44,245 nt of DNA from Planctomycetota bacterium (GCA_002687715.1 NZBC01000116.1:1-44245), one strand, 5' to 3'. Numbered from the stretch's first letter, positions 8,589 through 18,370 are shown. Notes: generated from the sequence alone by a model not told the origin. Numbers and translations: made by a program.

Positions 8589-9764
8589 TCACACGCCCTC
8601 CCGTCCATTGAGTTCGACGAAGCACTCGTAGCTGAACGTGTAGGGCTGGTTCGTGAGGTCGCAGGCGACGACGTCGTTTCGGGCGAGGGCGAATGTCTCG
8701 TCGAAGACCTGTTCGAACGATCGCAGGTAGCAGCGGCCACGGTCCGTGTAGAGGGCGTCGTGGCGGATGTGGGTGAGATCGAGCTGGAGCCGTTTCAGGA
8801 TGAAGGAGAGGCGGCCGATGAGCTCGTGACGTTGACGGGTACCCTCGGGGAATATGTCGCCGGCGAGGCATGCGTGCAGCGCCCGGGTCATCAGGCACTC
8901 GGTGAACACTCCGTGGAGGGCGACGTGGAGGGTGCGGGGGTCCTCGGTCGTGCCGGCGAGTGACGAGAGCGGCATGTCGGGGTCGACCGTGACCAGGGTG
9001 GTCGGGTCGGCGGACAGGGCGGAGAACAACAAGTGACCGCACTGGTGCGCGAGGTCTTCGATGAAGAAGACCTCGTCGGCGTTCAGGGGAGGGCGGAGGA
9101 ACGCGGCACCGTGAGCAGAGACCGCGGTGAAGGAGTCGCCGTGAGCCGCTTCGAACGTGACGATCCGCCGAGTGACGAGGAGCAGCGATTCGTGGAGCGT
9201 CGGCGTGACGTCGGCGAGGATGGCGAACGCGCCTGCGAGCGCGCGGCGATGGTCGGTCGCGGGTGCGGGTGCGGGGATCTCCGCGTCGCGGAAGACGGGT
9301 TCGAACAGCGGGTCGCCGGGAGATACGTACTCGATGTCGGTGCCGTGGATCGTCCGGTTGGCGTCGGTGTCGTCGAGCGCCGAGGTCGCGACCTCGACGG
9401 GCCCACCCGCGTCGGCGACCATCAGGCGGCCGAGGCCGGGGAGATGGACGACCCCGCCGTCGTCCGCCCACGCTGGGAACGACGCCGGACGGGCGGCGAC
9501 CGGAAGGCATCCCACGAGGATCTGGTCGAGGGTCGCGCGCGGCTCGGCGCTGCTGAACCACGCGAAGAGCGATGGTTCGAGGAACGTCGCGTCGTCGGCG
9601 TAGTCGAGCTGCGCGGTGAGTGGATGCCCCGACGCCGCCAGGAGCTGCTTCACGCCATGGGCGAGCTGACGCTGCCCGTCCACAGCCTCACGGGCGCTGC
9701 AATCGAGCAGCGCCGCTCTCGTATTCGGGCGCTGTGGGCTCCGGGTCTCGGAGAGGTCGGTCAA
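8589..9764 (-). CDS. HExxH-type (aKG-HExxH-like) protein, possible peptide beta-hydroxylase
   Basis: 391 residues from a TTG at 9764 that overlaps the upstream stop as TTGA; upstream in-frame codons would extend deep into the preceding gene. The motif FIEDLAHQCGHLLFSAL, followed about 50 residues later by a long helical region (LHGVFTECLMTRALHACLAG), resembles the HExxH-domain proteins found near ribosomally made, modified peptides and now thought to be 2-oxoglutarate-dependent peptide hydroxylases. Here the Glu is replaced by Gln (HQCGH). Both metal-ligand His remain. It is coupled to a small Tat-signal protein, which could be its partner or substrate (inference). Family assignment is by motif and overall layout only. 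Confidence 0.55.
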   Translation of the reverse strand: MTDLSETRSPQRPNTRAALLDCSAREAVDGQRQLAHGVKQLLAASGHPLTAQLDYADDATFLEPSLFAWFSSAEPRATLDQILVGCLPVAARPASFPAWADDGGVVHLPGLGRLMVADAGGPVEVATSALDDTDANRTIHGTDIEYVSPGDPLFEPVFRDAEIPAPAPATDHRRALAGAFAILADVTPTLHESLLLVTRRIVTFEAAHGDSFTAVSAHGAAFLRPPLNADEVFFIEDLAHQCGHLLFSALSADPTTLVTVDPDMPLSSLAGTTEDPRTLHVALHGVFTECLMTRALHACLAGDIFPEGTRQRHELIGRLSFILKRLQLDLTHIRHDALYTDRGRCYLRSFEQVFDETFALARNDVVACDLTNQPYTFSYECFVELNGREGV

Positions 9765-10102
9765 AGGCCTTTCTTGACCATCGTGTCGAGCTTGGCGAAC
9801 ACCGGAACCAGTTCGGGAATCCAGATTCCGTGGTCGCGACGCATGGCCTTGTGACACTTGGTGAACGACCCGCACTTCAGCTTGCCGAAGAGCCTCGCGA
9901 CCGATCCCGTCCCGTTGAGAGTCTGGAACTCCTCGAGGGTCATCACCGGGGCCGCCTTGCCGTCGGGCGCGGTCTTGACCGCGAAGGGCGCTTCTCCGGC
10001 TACCTGGCCCTGCGCCTTGGCCCCGAGCGCCGCGGTCGAGGCGGTTGCGGCCAGTGATGCGGCCACCGTTCTGATGGCCTTGCGGCGTGAGATATTGCGC
10101 AT
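9761..10102 (-). CDS. Small Tat-signal protein with two cysteines
   Basis: 113 residues from the ATG at 10102. A twin-arginine leader MRNISRRKAIRTVAASLAAT runs into an Ala-rich hydrophobic stretch ending GAKAQG. The mature part of about 85 residues has VMTLEEFQTLNGTGSVARLF, then LKCGSFTKCHKAMRRDHGIW and ends DTMVKKGL. The sequence C-x5-C-H could bind metal, but it is not a standard CxxCH. Its stop overlaps the start of the HExxH-type gene, so the two are translated together. I do not recognise a family. It may be exported folded, or may be the peptide substrate of its neighbour. Confidence 0.7.
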   Translation of the reverse strand: MRNISRRKAIRTVAASLAATASTAALGAKAQGQVAGEAPFAVKTAPDGKAAPVMTLEEFQTLNGTGSVARLFGKLKCGSFTKCHKAMRRDHGIWIPELVPVFAKLDTMVKKGL

Positions 10103-10311
10103 CGCTGAGATCCTCCGTGGAAGTCGTCGTCCGTCATCCGGGCTACGACTGGCGATGGCCGGTGATTGCAATCAGCCGTTGATGTGGATCGAGATCTTCC
10201 CGGTGAGTGGGCAGCCCGACGGGGTCGATGAGCAGGATCGGAGCGTCCGACCCGATTCACCATGGAGGTCGTGGGGGGAGGTCACCGGTCTTCTTCCCGT
10301 TACCTGCTCAT

Positions 10312-10935
10312 CTAGTCCACGACGAGCTCATCGACGAGCGAGGGCGGCAGGATGCCGCGGAGTCGCTCCATCGCCCGGTGGAAGCGCATCTTCAGCGCGT
10401 CGGCGCTGGCTTCCAGATGCAGCCCGAGCAGCTGGTAGGGGAGCTGCTCGATCGCGCGCAGGACGATGATCTCCCGATCCGGTTCCGAAAGGCGCTGAAG
10501 CCGATCCAGCACGCGGACCACGGTCTCGTCGCGGACCGCACGGCTCAGCACGCCTGTCGCGTCATCCGGGACGTCGACTGCGGACGTCGCGGCCCCCACG
10601 GGAACGGCCCGGCCGCCCGTGCGCAGGTGGCGCTCGACCAGGTCGTTGAAGTGACGTAGCAGCGTGTTCGAGAGGAACTTCACCAGCGGCGGCGTGAAGC
10701 GCCCGGCGCGGGGCTCGATACGCGCCAGCTTGGGCAGGCAGATGAGCCACACCTGCTGCACGAGGTCCTCGGGCTCGCAGGGGCGGAACTCCTGCCGGGC
10801 GAATCGATACCGCGCCTGCGCGAGCAGGAGCGGTGTCAGGTGACGCACGACCCACTCCAGGTCCCTCGGGTGACCCTGGAGGGCCCGGCCGACGTGATGG
10901 GTCGTCTGCCCGTCTCGAGCTTCGGGTGCATCCAC
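10312..10935 (-). CDS. ECF-type sigma-70 factor
   Basis: 207 residues from GTG at 10935. The region-2 helix FRPCEPEDLVQQVWLICLPK and a region-4 helix-turn-helix (RLSEPDREIIVLRAIEQLPY, LHLEASADALKMRFHRAMER) are clear. It would direct RNA polymerase to a small regulon in response to an external cue. It is divergent from the kinase-TPR gene starting at 10980, with only 44 bp between them, a pairing common in planctomycetes. No anti-sigma factor is adjacent, so the kinase is the likely regulator (inference). The 209 bp between 10103 and 10311 hold no recognised feature. Confidence 0.9.
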   Translation of the reverse strand: MDAPEARDGQTTHHVGRALQGHPRDLEWVVRHLTPLLLAQARYRFARQEFRPCEPEDLVQQVWLICLPKLARIEPRAGRFTPPLVKFLSNTLLRHFNDLVERHLRTGGRAVPVGAATSAVDVPDDATGVLSRAVRDETVVRVLDRLQRLSEPDREIIVLRAIEQLPYQLLGLHLEASADALKMRFHRAMERLRGILPPSLVDELVVD

Positions 10936-10979
10936 GAAATGGAATCTACCAGCGGGGGTTCAGCTACGCTGGACCGATC

Positions 10980-13916
10980 ATGTCATCCTCCGACGCCACG
11001 TTCGACGAGGCGATCGTGGCCCAGTTCCTCATGCTGTTCGCTGCCGACCGGCGTCAGGGGGCGACCCGGTCGCGGGCGGAATACCTGGTGCTGTTCCCGG
11101 GGCACGAGCGTGTGGTCGCGGATCGCTTCGATCGGATCTTGACCGAGACGGAGCGGGACGATGACGTTCCCGTGGCCGGAACGAGGTTCGGCAACATCGG
11201 GCCCTACGCACTACGAGAGATGATCGGCCGCGGTGGCCAGGGCACGGTCTATCTCGCCGACGACACTCGCCTCGGGCGCCGCGTTGCAATCAAGGTCCTG
11301 CAGACTCTCGGTCCCGCGCCACCGGAGACGCTCGAACGCTTCCGACGGGAGGCGGAGCTCGCATCCCGGCTTGATCATCCCGGGATCTGCACCGTCTACG
11401 AGGGCGGGACCGCGGAGGGCGTGCCGTTCATCGCGATGCAGTACGTCGACGGCGAGACCCTCGCTCGCCGGCTCGCGCGTGTTGGATCTCCGGTGTCGCG
11501 TACCGAGACTCTCGAGGTCATTCGGACGATCGAGGTGGTTGCGCGTGCGCTGCACGTCGCGCACGAAGCGGGTGTCGTTCATCGCGATGTGAAGCCGGCG
11601 AACATCATGATCGGGAGCGAAGGTGACCCGGTCGTCCTGGACTTCGGTCTTGCGCGGATCGAATCCGGCCCCGGGCTGACGGCGACCGGCGACGTGTTCG
11701 GAACGCCGGCGTACATGGCGCCGGAGCAGCTGCGTCCAGGACGAACCGGCGTCGACCCTCGGACCGACGTCTACGCGCTCGGCGTCACGCTATTCGAACT
11801 CCTCACCGGAACCACGCCGTTCGCTGGAACCACGCGGGCCGCGTTGTTCGACGCGATCCTCACCCGTGAGCCCGACCCGGTGACGCGTCTCAACCCGGCA
11901 GTTTCGAAGGACCTCGCCATCGTCGTAGCGACGGCGATGACCAAGGAGGCGGACGGTCGCTACCAGTCGGCGGGTCTTCTCGCGGACGATCTCCGTGCGG
12001 TCCGCGAGGGGCGACCGGTCGCTGCGCGTCCCATCGGAGTCGTCGGCCGGGTCGCGCGGTGGGCTCGACGCGAACCCTTGCGCGCGACGGTGCTGGCGCT
12101 CGCGCTCGTGATACCGCCGACGGCGGCGGGGATCGCGGCCTATGCGTTGCCGCGGCTGTGGGAGTTGGAGCAAAAGGAGCGCACGGATGAGTACCGACGC
12201 CTGATCGCTGAAGCCTCCAGCGCGTTCTCCGGTGGACGGATCGACGAGGCGGAGGGCCTCTACCTCGCCGCCGGGAGGTTGGTGCCCGACAGCACCGAGG
12301 TGTTCGCGGGGCGCGTGCTGTGCCGGCGGCGACGCGGGGACGTCGAAGGGGCCGTCGCGCTCATGGAGGCGAACCCGGAGCAGCTGGAGCGTCGGCCGTC
12401 CCTGCGCCGGTGGCTCGCCGACTCCCTTCGCCGGGTCGGACGCGACGATGACGCCGCGCAGGTCGCCACGGACGTGCCCGATCCTCGAGATGCCCTGGAC
12501 CACTTCCTGATCGGTATCTGGGGCGTCGAGGGCGGCGCACCTCAAGACCCGACGACGGCGAAGCGGGCTTTGCATCACCTCGACCTCGCCGTCATGCTCG
12601 CGCCCGAGTCGCGGTTGGAGTTCGTCGCCGCGCGTTGCGTCGCTGCGGGTCGGGCCGGTGACGTCGAGACCCTGCAGGATTGTATGTCGGTGCTCGAGCG
12701 ACGGTGGCCGGACTCGTCGGCCACCATGGAGCGCATGGGCTTCGGGCTCATCGAGCTGAATCGCTTCGAGGATGCAGTCTCGTGGTTTCGTCGGCTCGCG
12801 GCCGCGAGATCCGGCGACCCCTGGGCGCGCATCAACCTCGTGATTGCGCTCCGACTGGCCGGCCGGGTGGGCGAAGCGATGGCCGTGGTCGACGGGCTCA
12901 TCGAGGAGGACGCAGGCTGCGCGCGGGCTCACTCCGAGCGGGCCTGGCTGCTCAAGACGCACGATCTCGACGCGGCGATCACGACCGTGCGCCTCGCGCT
13001 CACGTTGGATCCCCGAAGTGGGCTCTTCCATGACCAACTGGGTGGGATGCTCAGAGAGAAGGGACTCCACACCGCGGCCGTCGAGGAGTTCAGGAAAGCG
13101 GTGCAGTTCGCTCCGTCGACCGCTGAGTCCTGGGCCAACCTCGCCCAGACGTGTTGTTTCATCGGTCGCTATCAGGAGGCGCTGGTGGCGTCGCAGCGGG
13201 TGATCGATCTGGCGCCTTTGATGGTCTACGGCCCCAGCCGGCGAGGCGAGGCCCTGCGTGGTCTGGGTCGCCTCGAGCCGGCACTGCAATCCGTGGAGGA
13301 GGCCATTCGCCTCGACCCGACCAACGTTCATGCACGCATCTTGAAGCTCCAGTGCCTCACCGACCTGAAGCGCCCCGTGGCGGCAAAGCGTGCTTATCAG
13401 GAACTCATGGGGCTCGATCCCTCGACGAACGTGACGCTTACGGTCACGCAATTCCGTGGGCAACTCTCTCGGCGCGATCGATTGGACCGGGTGCTGTTGA
13501 GTGGCGAGCTCCCGGAGGATGCAAAGACGCTCGCCCGCCTGGCCACCACCGCGACGGAAGCGGGGCGTTGGGTTCTTGCGCACGATCTCTGGACGCGCGC
13601 CTTCGATGATGATCCGGAGATCGTGTCCGAGACCCGGAGTCCGTTCGCATTGTCCGCGGCGCGCACCGCGCTCCGACGAGCCGATTCCGGCGCAGCGCGG
13701 GCGTGCGAGTGGTTGTCCACGGCCGCGGCGGCCTGGCGCGAGGGTCTCGAGGCCGATGACCTGGATAGCCGTCGCATCCTCCGCGCGCTCCGCCGCTGGG
13801 TGACCCATCCGGATCTCGCCGATTTCCGTCGTCCCGAACAGCTCGGTGGGGAAGATGCGGCCGCGTGGCGCCGCTTGTGGCAGGACGTCGACGCGCTCAT
13901 CGCGATGTGCAAGTAG
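10980..13916 (+). CDS. Membrane Ser/Thr protein kinase with TPR repeats
   Basis: 978 residues from ATG 10980. Kinase motifs: Gly loop GRGGQGTV (83-90), Lys105 in VAIKVL, HRDVKPAN (His201), DFG (Asp221) and YMAPEQL. All catalytic residues are present. A single membrane helix follows (ATVLALALVIPPTAAGIAAY, about 374-393). The remaining 580 residues are TPR-like (for example EAEGLYLAAGRLVPDSTEVF, RYQEALVASQRVIDLAPL, ALQSVEEAIRLDPTNVHAR), placed on the other side of the membrane. The N-terminal 70 residues resemble the short helical preface seen in planctomycete kinases. It probably relays a surface signal to the divergent sigma factor. Confidence 0.93.
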   Translation: MSSSDATFDEAIVAQFLMLFAADRRQGATRSRAEYLVLFPGHERVVADRFDRILTETERDDDVPVAGTRFGNIGPYALREMIGRGGQGTVYLADDTRLGRRVAIKVLQTLGPAPPETLERFRREAELASRLDHPGICTVYEGGTAEGVPFIAMQYVDGETLARRLARVGSPVSRTETLEVIRTIEVVARALHVAHEAGVVHRDVKPANIMIGSEGDPVVLDFGLARIESGPGLTATGDVFGTPAYMAPEQLRPGRTGVDPRTDVYALGVTLFELLTGTTPFAGTTRAALFDAILTREPDPVTRLNPAVSKDLAIVVATAMTKEADGRYQSAGLLADDLRAVREGRPVAARPIGVVGRVARWARREPLRATVLALALVIPPTAAGIAAYALPRLWELEQKERTDEYRRLIAEASSAFSGGRIDEAEGLYLAAGRLVPDSTEVFAGRVLCRRRRGDVEGAVALMEANPEQLERRPSLRRWLADSLRRVGRDDDAAQVATDVPDPRDALDHFLIGIWGVEGGAPQDPTTAKRALHHLDLAVMLAPESRLEFVAARCVAAGRAGDVETLQDCMSVLERRWPDSSATMERMGFGLIELNRFEDAVSWFRRLAAARSGDPWARINLVIALRLAGRVGEAMAVVDGLIEEDAGCARAHSERAWLLKTHDLDAAITTVRLALTLDPRSGLFHDQLGGMLREKGLHTAAVEEFRKAVQFAPSTAESWANLAQTCCFIGRYQEALVASQRVIDLAPLMVYGPSRRGEALRGLGRLEPALQSVEEAIRLDPTNVHARILKLQCLTDLKRPVAAKRAYQELMGLDPSTNVTLTVTQFRGQLSRRDRLDRVLLSGELPEDAKTLARLATTATEAGRWVLAHDLWTRAFDDDPEIVSETRSPFALSAARTALRRADSGAARACEWLSTAAAAWREGLEADDLDSRRILRALRRWVTHPDLADFRRPEQLGGEDAAAWRRLWQDVDALIAMCK

Positions 13917-14067
13917 GGGTTCGGCGCGGGAGAAGATCGGCCGCGATCTCTTGATCGATCCCTCCGGCCGGGCGAGACTGAACGACCTTTGGGGAAAAGC
14001 CGTTTTCACGTCCCCGCCGTGGGGACCGGGGATACGATGGCGCTTCGCCGGCCGAGCGAATCCCTCA

Positions 14068-15768
14068 ATGGTGTACCGAGTCCTCCTGCTCATTCTTGCC
14101 AGCGGCTGTGCGAGCGCTCCCGTTGGCGCGCAGACCGCGTCCGACGACGCAGCGATCGGGGTGTGGCCGTGGCTCGTAGGGAACATCGATGCCGACATCC
14201 CGACGATCGTGCAAACGGCATCGGGAGCCGGCCTGGACACGATCTACATCCATCTGTGGCGAACGACCGGGGTCGAGGCCGGCACGTTGCACATGGTGGA
14301 CGAGACGGGCACCTTCCCGTCCTCGTGGGGGACGATACAGTCCGACGTCACGTTGACGTCCTTGATCGCGCAGGCGCACGCGGCGCACCTTCAGGTCGTC
14401 GGAGTCGTGAACTGCTTTCTCAACGGTGGTCCGTTGCCCGGTTACGTTGCCCATGAGACGCGTCTCCTTCAGGTCGTCGATCATCTGTTGCACACCGTGG
14501 ATGCGAGCGGCGACCCGGTCTATGCACTGGACGGGATCGCGCTCGATCGCGTCCGGTACTACTCGGGCACGTCGAATCCTCACCAGGTCGTGACGGCGTT
14601 CGTGCAGCAGGTGAAGGACCTCTGCGGCCTCGTGCCGCTCCATGCTTTCATTCCCGCGAATCTCTGGCATATCGACGGACCGCCGTACAACGGCAGCTTT
14701 CGCACCTACGCGGAAGCGATGGGCTTGCTGCAGGGGCAGTATGGCCATCGATGGGAAGACCTCGCGTCGGTTCTCGACGTGGCGTTGCCCATGGCGTACG
14801 TCGCGGAGTCCGGTCTGTACGGCAACAACACGGGGCTCATGCAGAGCTACCTCCAGACGGTCGCGAGCTACCACCGGCTGGCGGAGGCGAACGCGGGCGT
14901 CACCGTCCGGCTCTTGCCGGCGGTCCGGGCGTGGACCGACGCGGGTCAGACGACCACTGCCGCGAGTTTGCAGGCGTGCATCCAGGGCGCCTCGCTCGGC
15001 GGCGCCGACGGGTTCATGACCTTTCGCTACTACACCGCGCTCGGTCAGGGCTCGTGGTGGAATGCGATCTCCGCTGGCGCGAACCCCGGTCCCGCGCATC
15101 CGCGAGCGGCACTCGCGGCGACGTCGGCCGCTGGAGGCAGTATCACGTTGGATGCTACGGCTTCGTCCAGTCTCGCGTTCGGGCCGTCAACGCTCGAGGC
15201 CCGCTTCGATCTCGACGACGACGGCACCGCGGATACTCCCTGGTCGACGTCGCGAATGTGGACGTTCGCGGCCGCTGGATCATCACCGTTCCTGGTGGCC
15301 GTGGAGGTGCGCGACGGCGCGGGGCACCGGTCCGTTCGCAAACGAGTCGTGACTCCGGCGGCCGCGACCCTGACGCTCGCGGGCGGATTCACCTCCGCCT
15401 CCCTGGGATCGGCGCACTCGCTGCTCCTCAACGCGGGACCGGGCGCGGCGGGGCACGTGTACGTCATCGCAGCGTCCGCGACCGGGACCACGCCGGGGAC
15501 TTCGCTCGCGCCCGGCGTCACCGTGCCCCTGGTGTGGGACGCCTTCACCGACCTCATCCTGCTCGCGGCCAACGGTCCCTTCCTGCCAGGGTTCATCGGA
15601 AACCTGGACGGAACCGGATGGGCGGTCGCGACCATGGCGATCCCTCCGGGGGCGCTGCCGGCCGCGTGGGCCGGACAGAACCTCTGGTTCGCCGCGGCGG
15701 GACTCGATCCCGCCACTGGCCTCTTCAGCTTCACGTCCGGAGCAGCGTCCCTGTCGGTGCTGCCCTGA
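14068..15768 (+). CDS. Secreted GHL10-like glycoside-hydrolase-fold protein
   Basis: 566 residues from ATG 14068 with a signal or lipoprotein leader (VYRVLLLILASGCASAPVGA; the Cys in ASGC could be lipidated). Residues 35-380 look like a TIM-barrel: GVWPWLVGNIDADIPTIVQT, LDTIYIHLWR, YALDGIALDRVRYY (the acidic residues resemble GHL10/DUF187 proteins), VALPMAYVAESG and GGADGFMTFRYY. A PKD/Ig-like segment follows (ARFDLDDDGTADTPWSTSRM). The C-terminal 120 residues are a beta-rich module (GHVYVIAASATGTTPG, NLDGTGWAVATMAIPPG) that recurs in planctomycete secreted proteins. The substrate is unknown. The 150 bp upstream show no clear promoter. Confidence 0.6.
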   Translation: MVYRVLLLILASGCASAPVGAQTASDDAAIGVWPWLVGNIDADIPTIVQTASGAGLDTIYIHLWRTTGVEAGTLHMVDETGTFPSSWGTIQSDVTLTSLIAQAHAAHLQVVGVVNCFLNGGPLPGYVAHETRLLQVVDHLLHTVDASGDPVYALDGIALDRVRYYSGTSNPHQVVTAFVQQVKDLCGLVPLHAFIPANLWHIDGPPYNGSFRTYAEAMGLLQGQYGHRWEDLASVLDVALPMAYVAESGLYGNNTGLMQSYLQTVASYHRLAEANAGVTVRLLPAVRAWTDAGQTTTAASLQACIQGASLGGADGFMTFRYYTALGQGSWWNAISAGANPGPAHPRAALAATSAAGGSITLDATASSSLAFGPSTLEARFDLDDDGTADTPWSTSRMWTFAAAGSSPFLVAVEVRDGAGHRSVRKRVVTPAAATLTLAGGFTSASLGSAHSLLLNAGPGAAGHVYVIAASATGTTPGTSLAPGVTVPLVWDAFTDLILLAANGPFLPGFIGNLDGTGWAVATMAIPPGALPAAWAGQNLWFAAAGLDPATGLFSFTSGAASLSVLP

Positions 15769-15830
15769 CGCCGTACGGCGCGCGTCCGCTCTCCTGCGGA
15801 CGCCGCGTTCCCACAACTCAACCGGAGATC

Positions 15831-17240
15831 ATGATGCGCGGACAGATCACGTGGGCGCTGGCTTGCGCCCTTGCCCTGGCGGTTCCGGTCGCGGCCCAGG
15901 TGCCGGGCTATCCGGACGTCGCCTACTACAAGTTCAACGAAGGCGCCGGGACGGCCATTACCAACAGCGCGATCCCCGGAGGCTCGCTCTGGCTGCCTCA
16001 GTTCGAGGCCGGCACCGGCGGCGTGTGGGACACGACCACTCCGCGAGTCGGGCCGGCTGCGCTGGACTTCGCTGGCATGGACCGGCTGATCTCGAACTAC
16101 TCGTTCGACTTCATGCAGAGCTTCACCATCGAATGCTGGATTCGCGTCAACGTCACGACGACGACCGCACCGACGTGTGGCGCAAACACCGGCGGCAACT
16201 GGTGCCGGCTCGATCGCCTGTGGGGCGACTACACGAGCGGGCAGGGGTTGTTCCGCTGCTACATCGGGTTCTACAACGACGGGGCGAACTTTCTCGGCGG
16301 CGGGCTGCCGTCACTGAACAACACCATCAACCCGGCCGTGAACCCGGTGACCGACGGGCTGTGGCACCACATCGCGATCGTGTTCGATTCTGCCGCGCAG
16401 ACCTACACGAGCTACGTCGACGGCAACCAAGACCAGCAGATGCCGGCGACCGGCGGCAACGCGTCCGGCACCGGCAACTTCTTTCTCGGGGGCAACCAGG
16501 GCGTCGGCGCTCCGTTCGACGGGGCGGTGGACGAGTTCCGGATCTGGAACTCCGCGCGCACGCAAGCCGAGATCATGACCAACATGGCGGTCGAGCTCTC
16601 GCCGGGAACGAACCAGACCGCGGCCTTCTCGGCGGACCCGGTGTCGGGCCCGAACCCGCTACTCGTGACCTTCACTGATCTTTCGACCGCGAGCTGTCCC
16701 GGCGGGATCACGTCGTGGAACTGGGACTTCGGCGACGGAAACTCATCGCTCCTCCAGAACCCCTGCCACGTGTACACGCAGAGCGGTCCGTTCGACGTCT
16801 CTCTTACCGTCACGACGGCTTGCGGATCCGACACGCTGACCGCGGCCGGGTTGATCAACGTGGGCGCGCCGGCGTTCGTCATGGCCACGTGTGGCCAGGG
16901 TGATCTCTACGTGGCCGCTCCTTCGCCGCCTACCGGCTGGTTCGAGGGCTACTCCCTCGTGTCGCTCGACACCACTGATCCGCTCGTTGGCGCCGGATGG
17001 TTCTTCGGGCTCTACCCCGATGCCGCGACCTGGCTGAGCTTCTCCTACGTGGCCGGACCCGGCAACCCGTTCCACTTCCTGAACACCGGGAATCCGGCGC
17101 TCTTCCCGGACGCGCCGCTGAACTTCCCGCCTGGGTCTCTCATGCTCCCGGTGGGAACGACCATGGACGCCGCCGTCATCTACCTCGATGGCCTCGGCAC
17201 GTTGCTTGATTGGACCAACGTCTCTCGGGTGACGTTCTGA
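15831..17240 (+). CDS. Secreted LamG-PKD protein
   Basis: 469 residues from ATG 15831 with a signal peptide ending VPVAAQ. Residues 25-250 form a LamG/concanavalin-like domain (YYKFNEGAGTAITNSAIPGG, SFTIECWIRVNV, GLWHHIAIVFDS, VDEFRIWNSARTQAEI). Residues 265-350 are a PKD domain (SWNWDFGDGNSS). The final 110 residues are a module starting GDLYVAAP and containing GNPFHF and PPGSLMLPVGTT, shared with the proteins at 17257 and 35697. It is probably a cell-surface or released binding protein. Gene order and similar tails suggest co-expression with 17257-18324 (16-nt gap). Confidence 0.85.
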   Translation: MMRGQITWALACALALAVPVAAQVPGYPDVAYYKFNEGAGTAITNSAIPGGSLWLPQFEAGTGGVWDTTTPRVGPAALDFAGMDRLISNYSFDFMQSFTIECWIRVNVTTTTAPTCGANTGGNWCRLDRLWGDYTSGQGLFRCYIGFYNDGANFLGGGLPSLNNTINPAVNPVTDGLWHHIAIVFDSAAQTYTSYVDGNQDQQMPATGGNASGTGNFFLGGNQGVGAPFDGAVDEFRIWNSARTQAEIMTNMAVELSPGTNQTAAFSADPVSGPNPLLVTFTDLSTASCPGGITSWNWDFGDGNSSLLQNPCHVYTQSGPFDVSLTVTTACGSDTLTAAGLINVGAPAFVMATCGQGDLYVAAPSPPTGWFEGYSLVSLDTTDPLVGAGWFFGLYPDAATWLSFSYVAGPGNPFHFLNTGNPALFPDAPLNFPPGSLMLPVGTTMDAAVIYLDGLGTLLDWTNVSRVTF

Positions 17241-17256
17241 GAACGAAGGAGCCATC

Positions 17257-18324
17257 ATGAAGTTCATCTACACCAGTGTCGTTCTCGCGCTCCTTGTCAC
17301 GACGTCCCTGAGCGCCCAGACCTTCTACAACCACACCATCCCCTCGGGGTGGGAGAACACCGACGGCAACTACTCGTTGCCGGGAAGCACGCCGTTCAAC
17401 ACGCCGAACCAGTCTCGCTGGCAGTGGACCTACGGCCGCGAGACGCTCACGCATCAGTTCCCGATCCTGATCACGGAGATCGCGTTCCGTCGATCCAGCG
17501 ACGCGACGACGGCCGCCGCGACGTATCAGGGCGTGCAGATCATCCTGGCGTCGTCCACGAACGCGAGCCACACTTCGGTGAGCCCCACGTTCGCGAACAA
17601 CCTCGGCGCCGACATGGTGACTGTGTTCAACGGCGATGTGCAGATCCCGGCGTACACCGCAGCGGGGGTCAGCCCCGCGCCGTTCAACGTGCGGGTTCCG
17701 CTTCAGGTCCCGTTCGCCTTCGATCCGTCGGCCGGACTGGACCTCGTCATCGACGTCTCGACTCTCGGCCCCACGCCGGCTGCGGGGGGTGGCTTCCCGC
17801 TCGATGGAGTGTTCCCGAACGGGTTCCTGTCGCAGAACGGACACATCACGGACCCGACCTCGCCGAGCCGGAACTGGTTCAACGAGAACGCGGGTCCGAT
17901 CATCGAGCTCACGTACGTGTTCGGATCGGCGGCGCACTTCAACGTCATCGCGACCACGACGGGCGGTGGGACGGGAGACCTGTTCTTCCAGTTCGCCAAC
18001 GTCCCGGCCACGACCACACGTGCCTACAGCCTCATCTGTGGCACGCCGGTGTCGCTGTTCGGGCTCGAGCTCGGCACGGGCCCGGTGTTCGGTGTATGGT
18101 TCGATCCGCTGGTCGCGTTCGTGATCTCGCAGCCTGCCGCGGCCGGCAACCCGTTCCACTGGACCTGGCCGGTCTCGTCGCCGACGTTTCCCGCTGCGCC
18201 ACTGATCCTCCCGCCGGGCAGCCTCGTGGGCGTCGCCGGACAAACCTGGGAGGTCGCGGGCGTCGGAGTCGATGCGTCCGGTGAAGTGACGGGGGTGACC
18301 CCTGTAACCCAGCTCGTCTGGTAG
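17257..18324 (+). CDS. Secreted beta-rich protein with shared C-terminal module
   Basis: 355 residues, GAAGGAG ribosome-binding site just upstream, and a signal peptide (MKFIYTSVVLALLVTTSLSA). Residues 25-235 are an unassigned domain with TEIAFRRSSDATTAA, GVQIILASSTNASHTS and LDLVIDVSTL, like the fibre-decorating domains of other planctomycete surface proteins. From about residue 240 it carries the GDLF...GNPFHW...PPGSL module also found at the ends of the 15831 and 35697 products. No catalytic residues are evident. A strong hairpin follows the stop codon. Confidence 0.8.
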   Translation: MKFIYTSVVLALLVTTSLSAQTFYNHTIPSGWENTDGNYSLPGSTPFNTPNQSRWQWTYGRETLTHQFPILITEIAFRRSSDATTAAATYQGVQIILASSTNASHTSVSPTFANNLGADMVTVFNGDVQIPAYTAAGVSPAPFNVRVPLQVPFAFDPSAGLDLVIDVSTLGPTPAAGGGFPLDGVFPNGFLSQNGHITDPTSPSRNWFNENAGPIIELTYVFGSAAHFNVIATTTGGGTGDLFFQFANVPATTTRAYSLICGTPVSLFGLELGTGPVFGVWFDPLVAFVISQPAAAGNPFHWTWPVSSPTFPAAPLILPPGSLVGVAGQTWEVAGVGVDASGEVTGVTPVTQLVW

Positions 18325-18335
18325 GACCCGGGGGT

Positions 18336-18370
18336 CGGACGACCGAGCTGATTCTCGGCTCGGTCGTCCG
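18336..18370 (+). terminator. Strong hairpin after the secreted-protein operon
   Basis: CGGACGACCGAGC (18336-18348) and GCTCGGTCGTCCG (18358-18370) form a perfect 13-bp stem with a 9-nt loop, beginning 11 nt after the stop at 18324. There is no T-run after it, so it is a non-canonical terminator or a 3'-end-stabilising hairpin. Confidence 0.65.

Noticed and set aside
11790..14240. Long 816-codon open frame on the minus strand
   Set aside because: It lies antisense to the kinase-TPR gene, whose motifs are complete. The antisense product is rich in Arg, Glu and His with no domain pattern, as expected for a GC-rich shadow frame.
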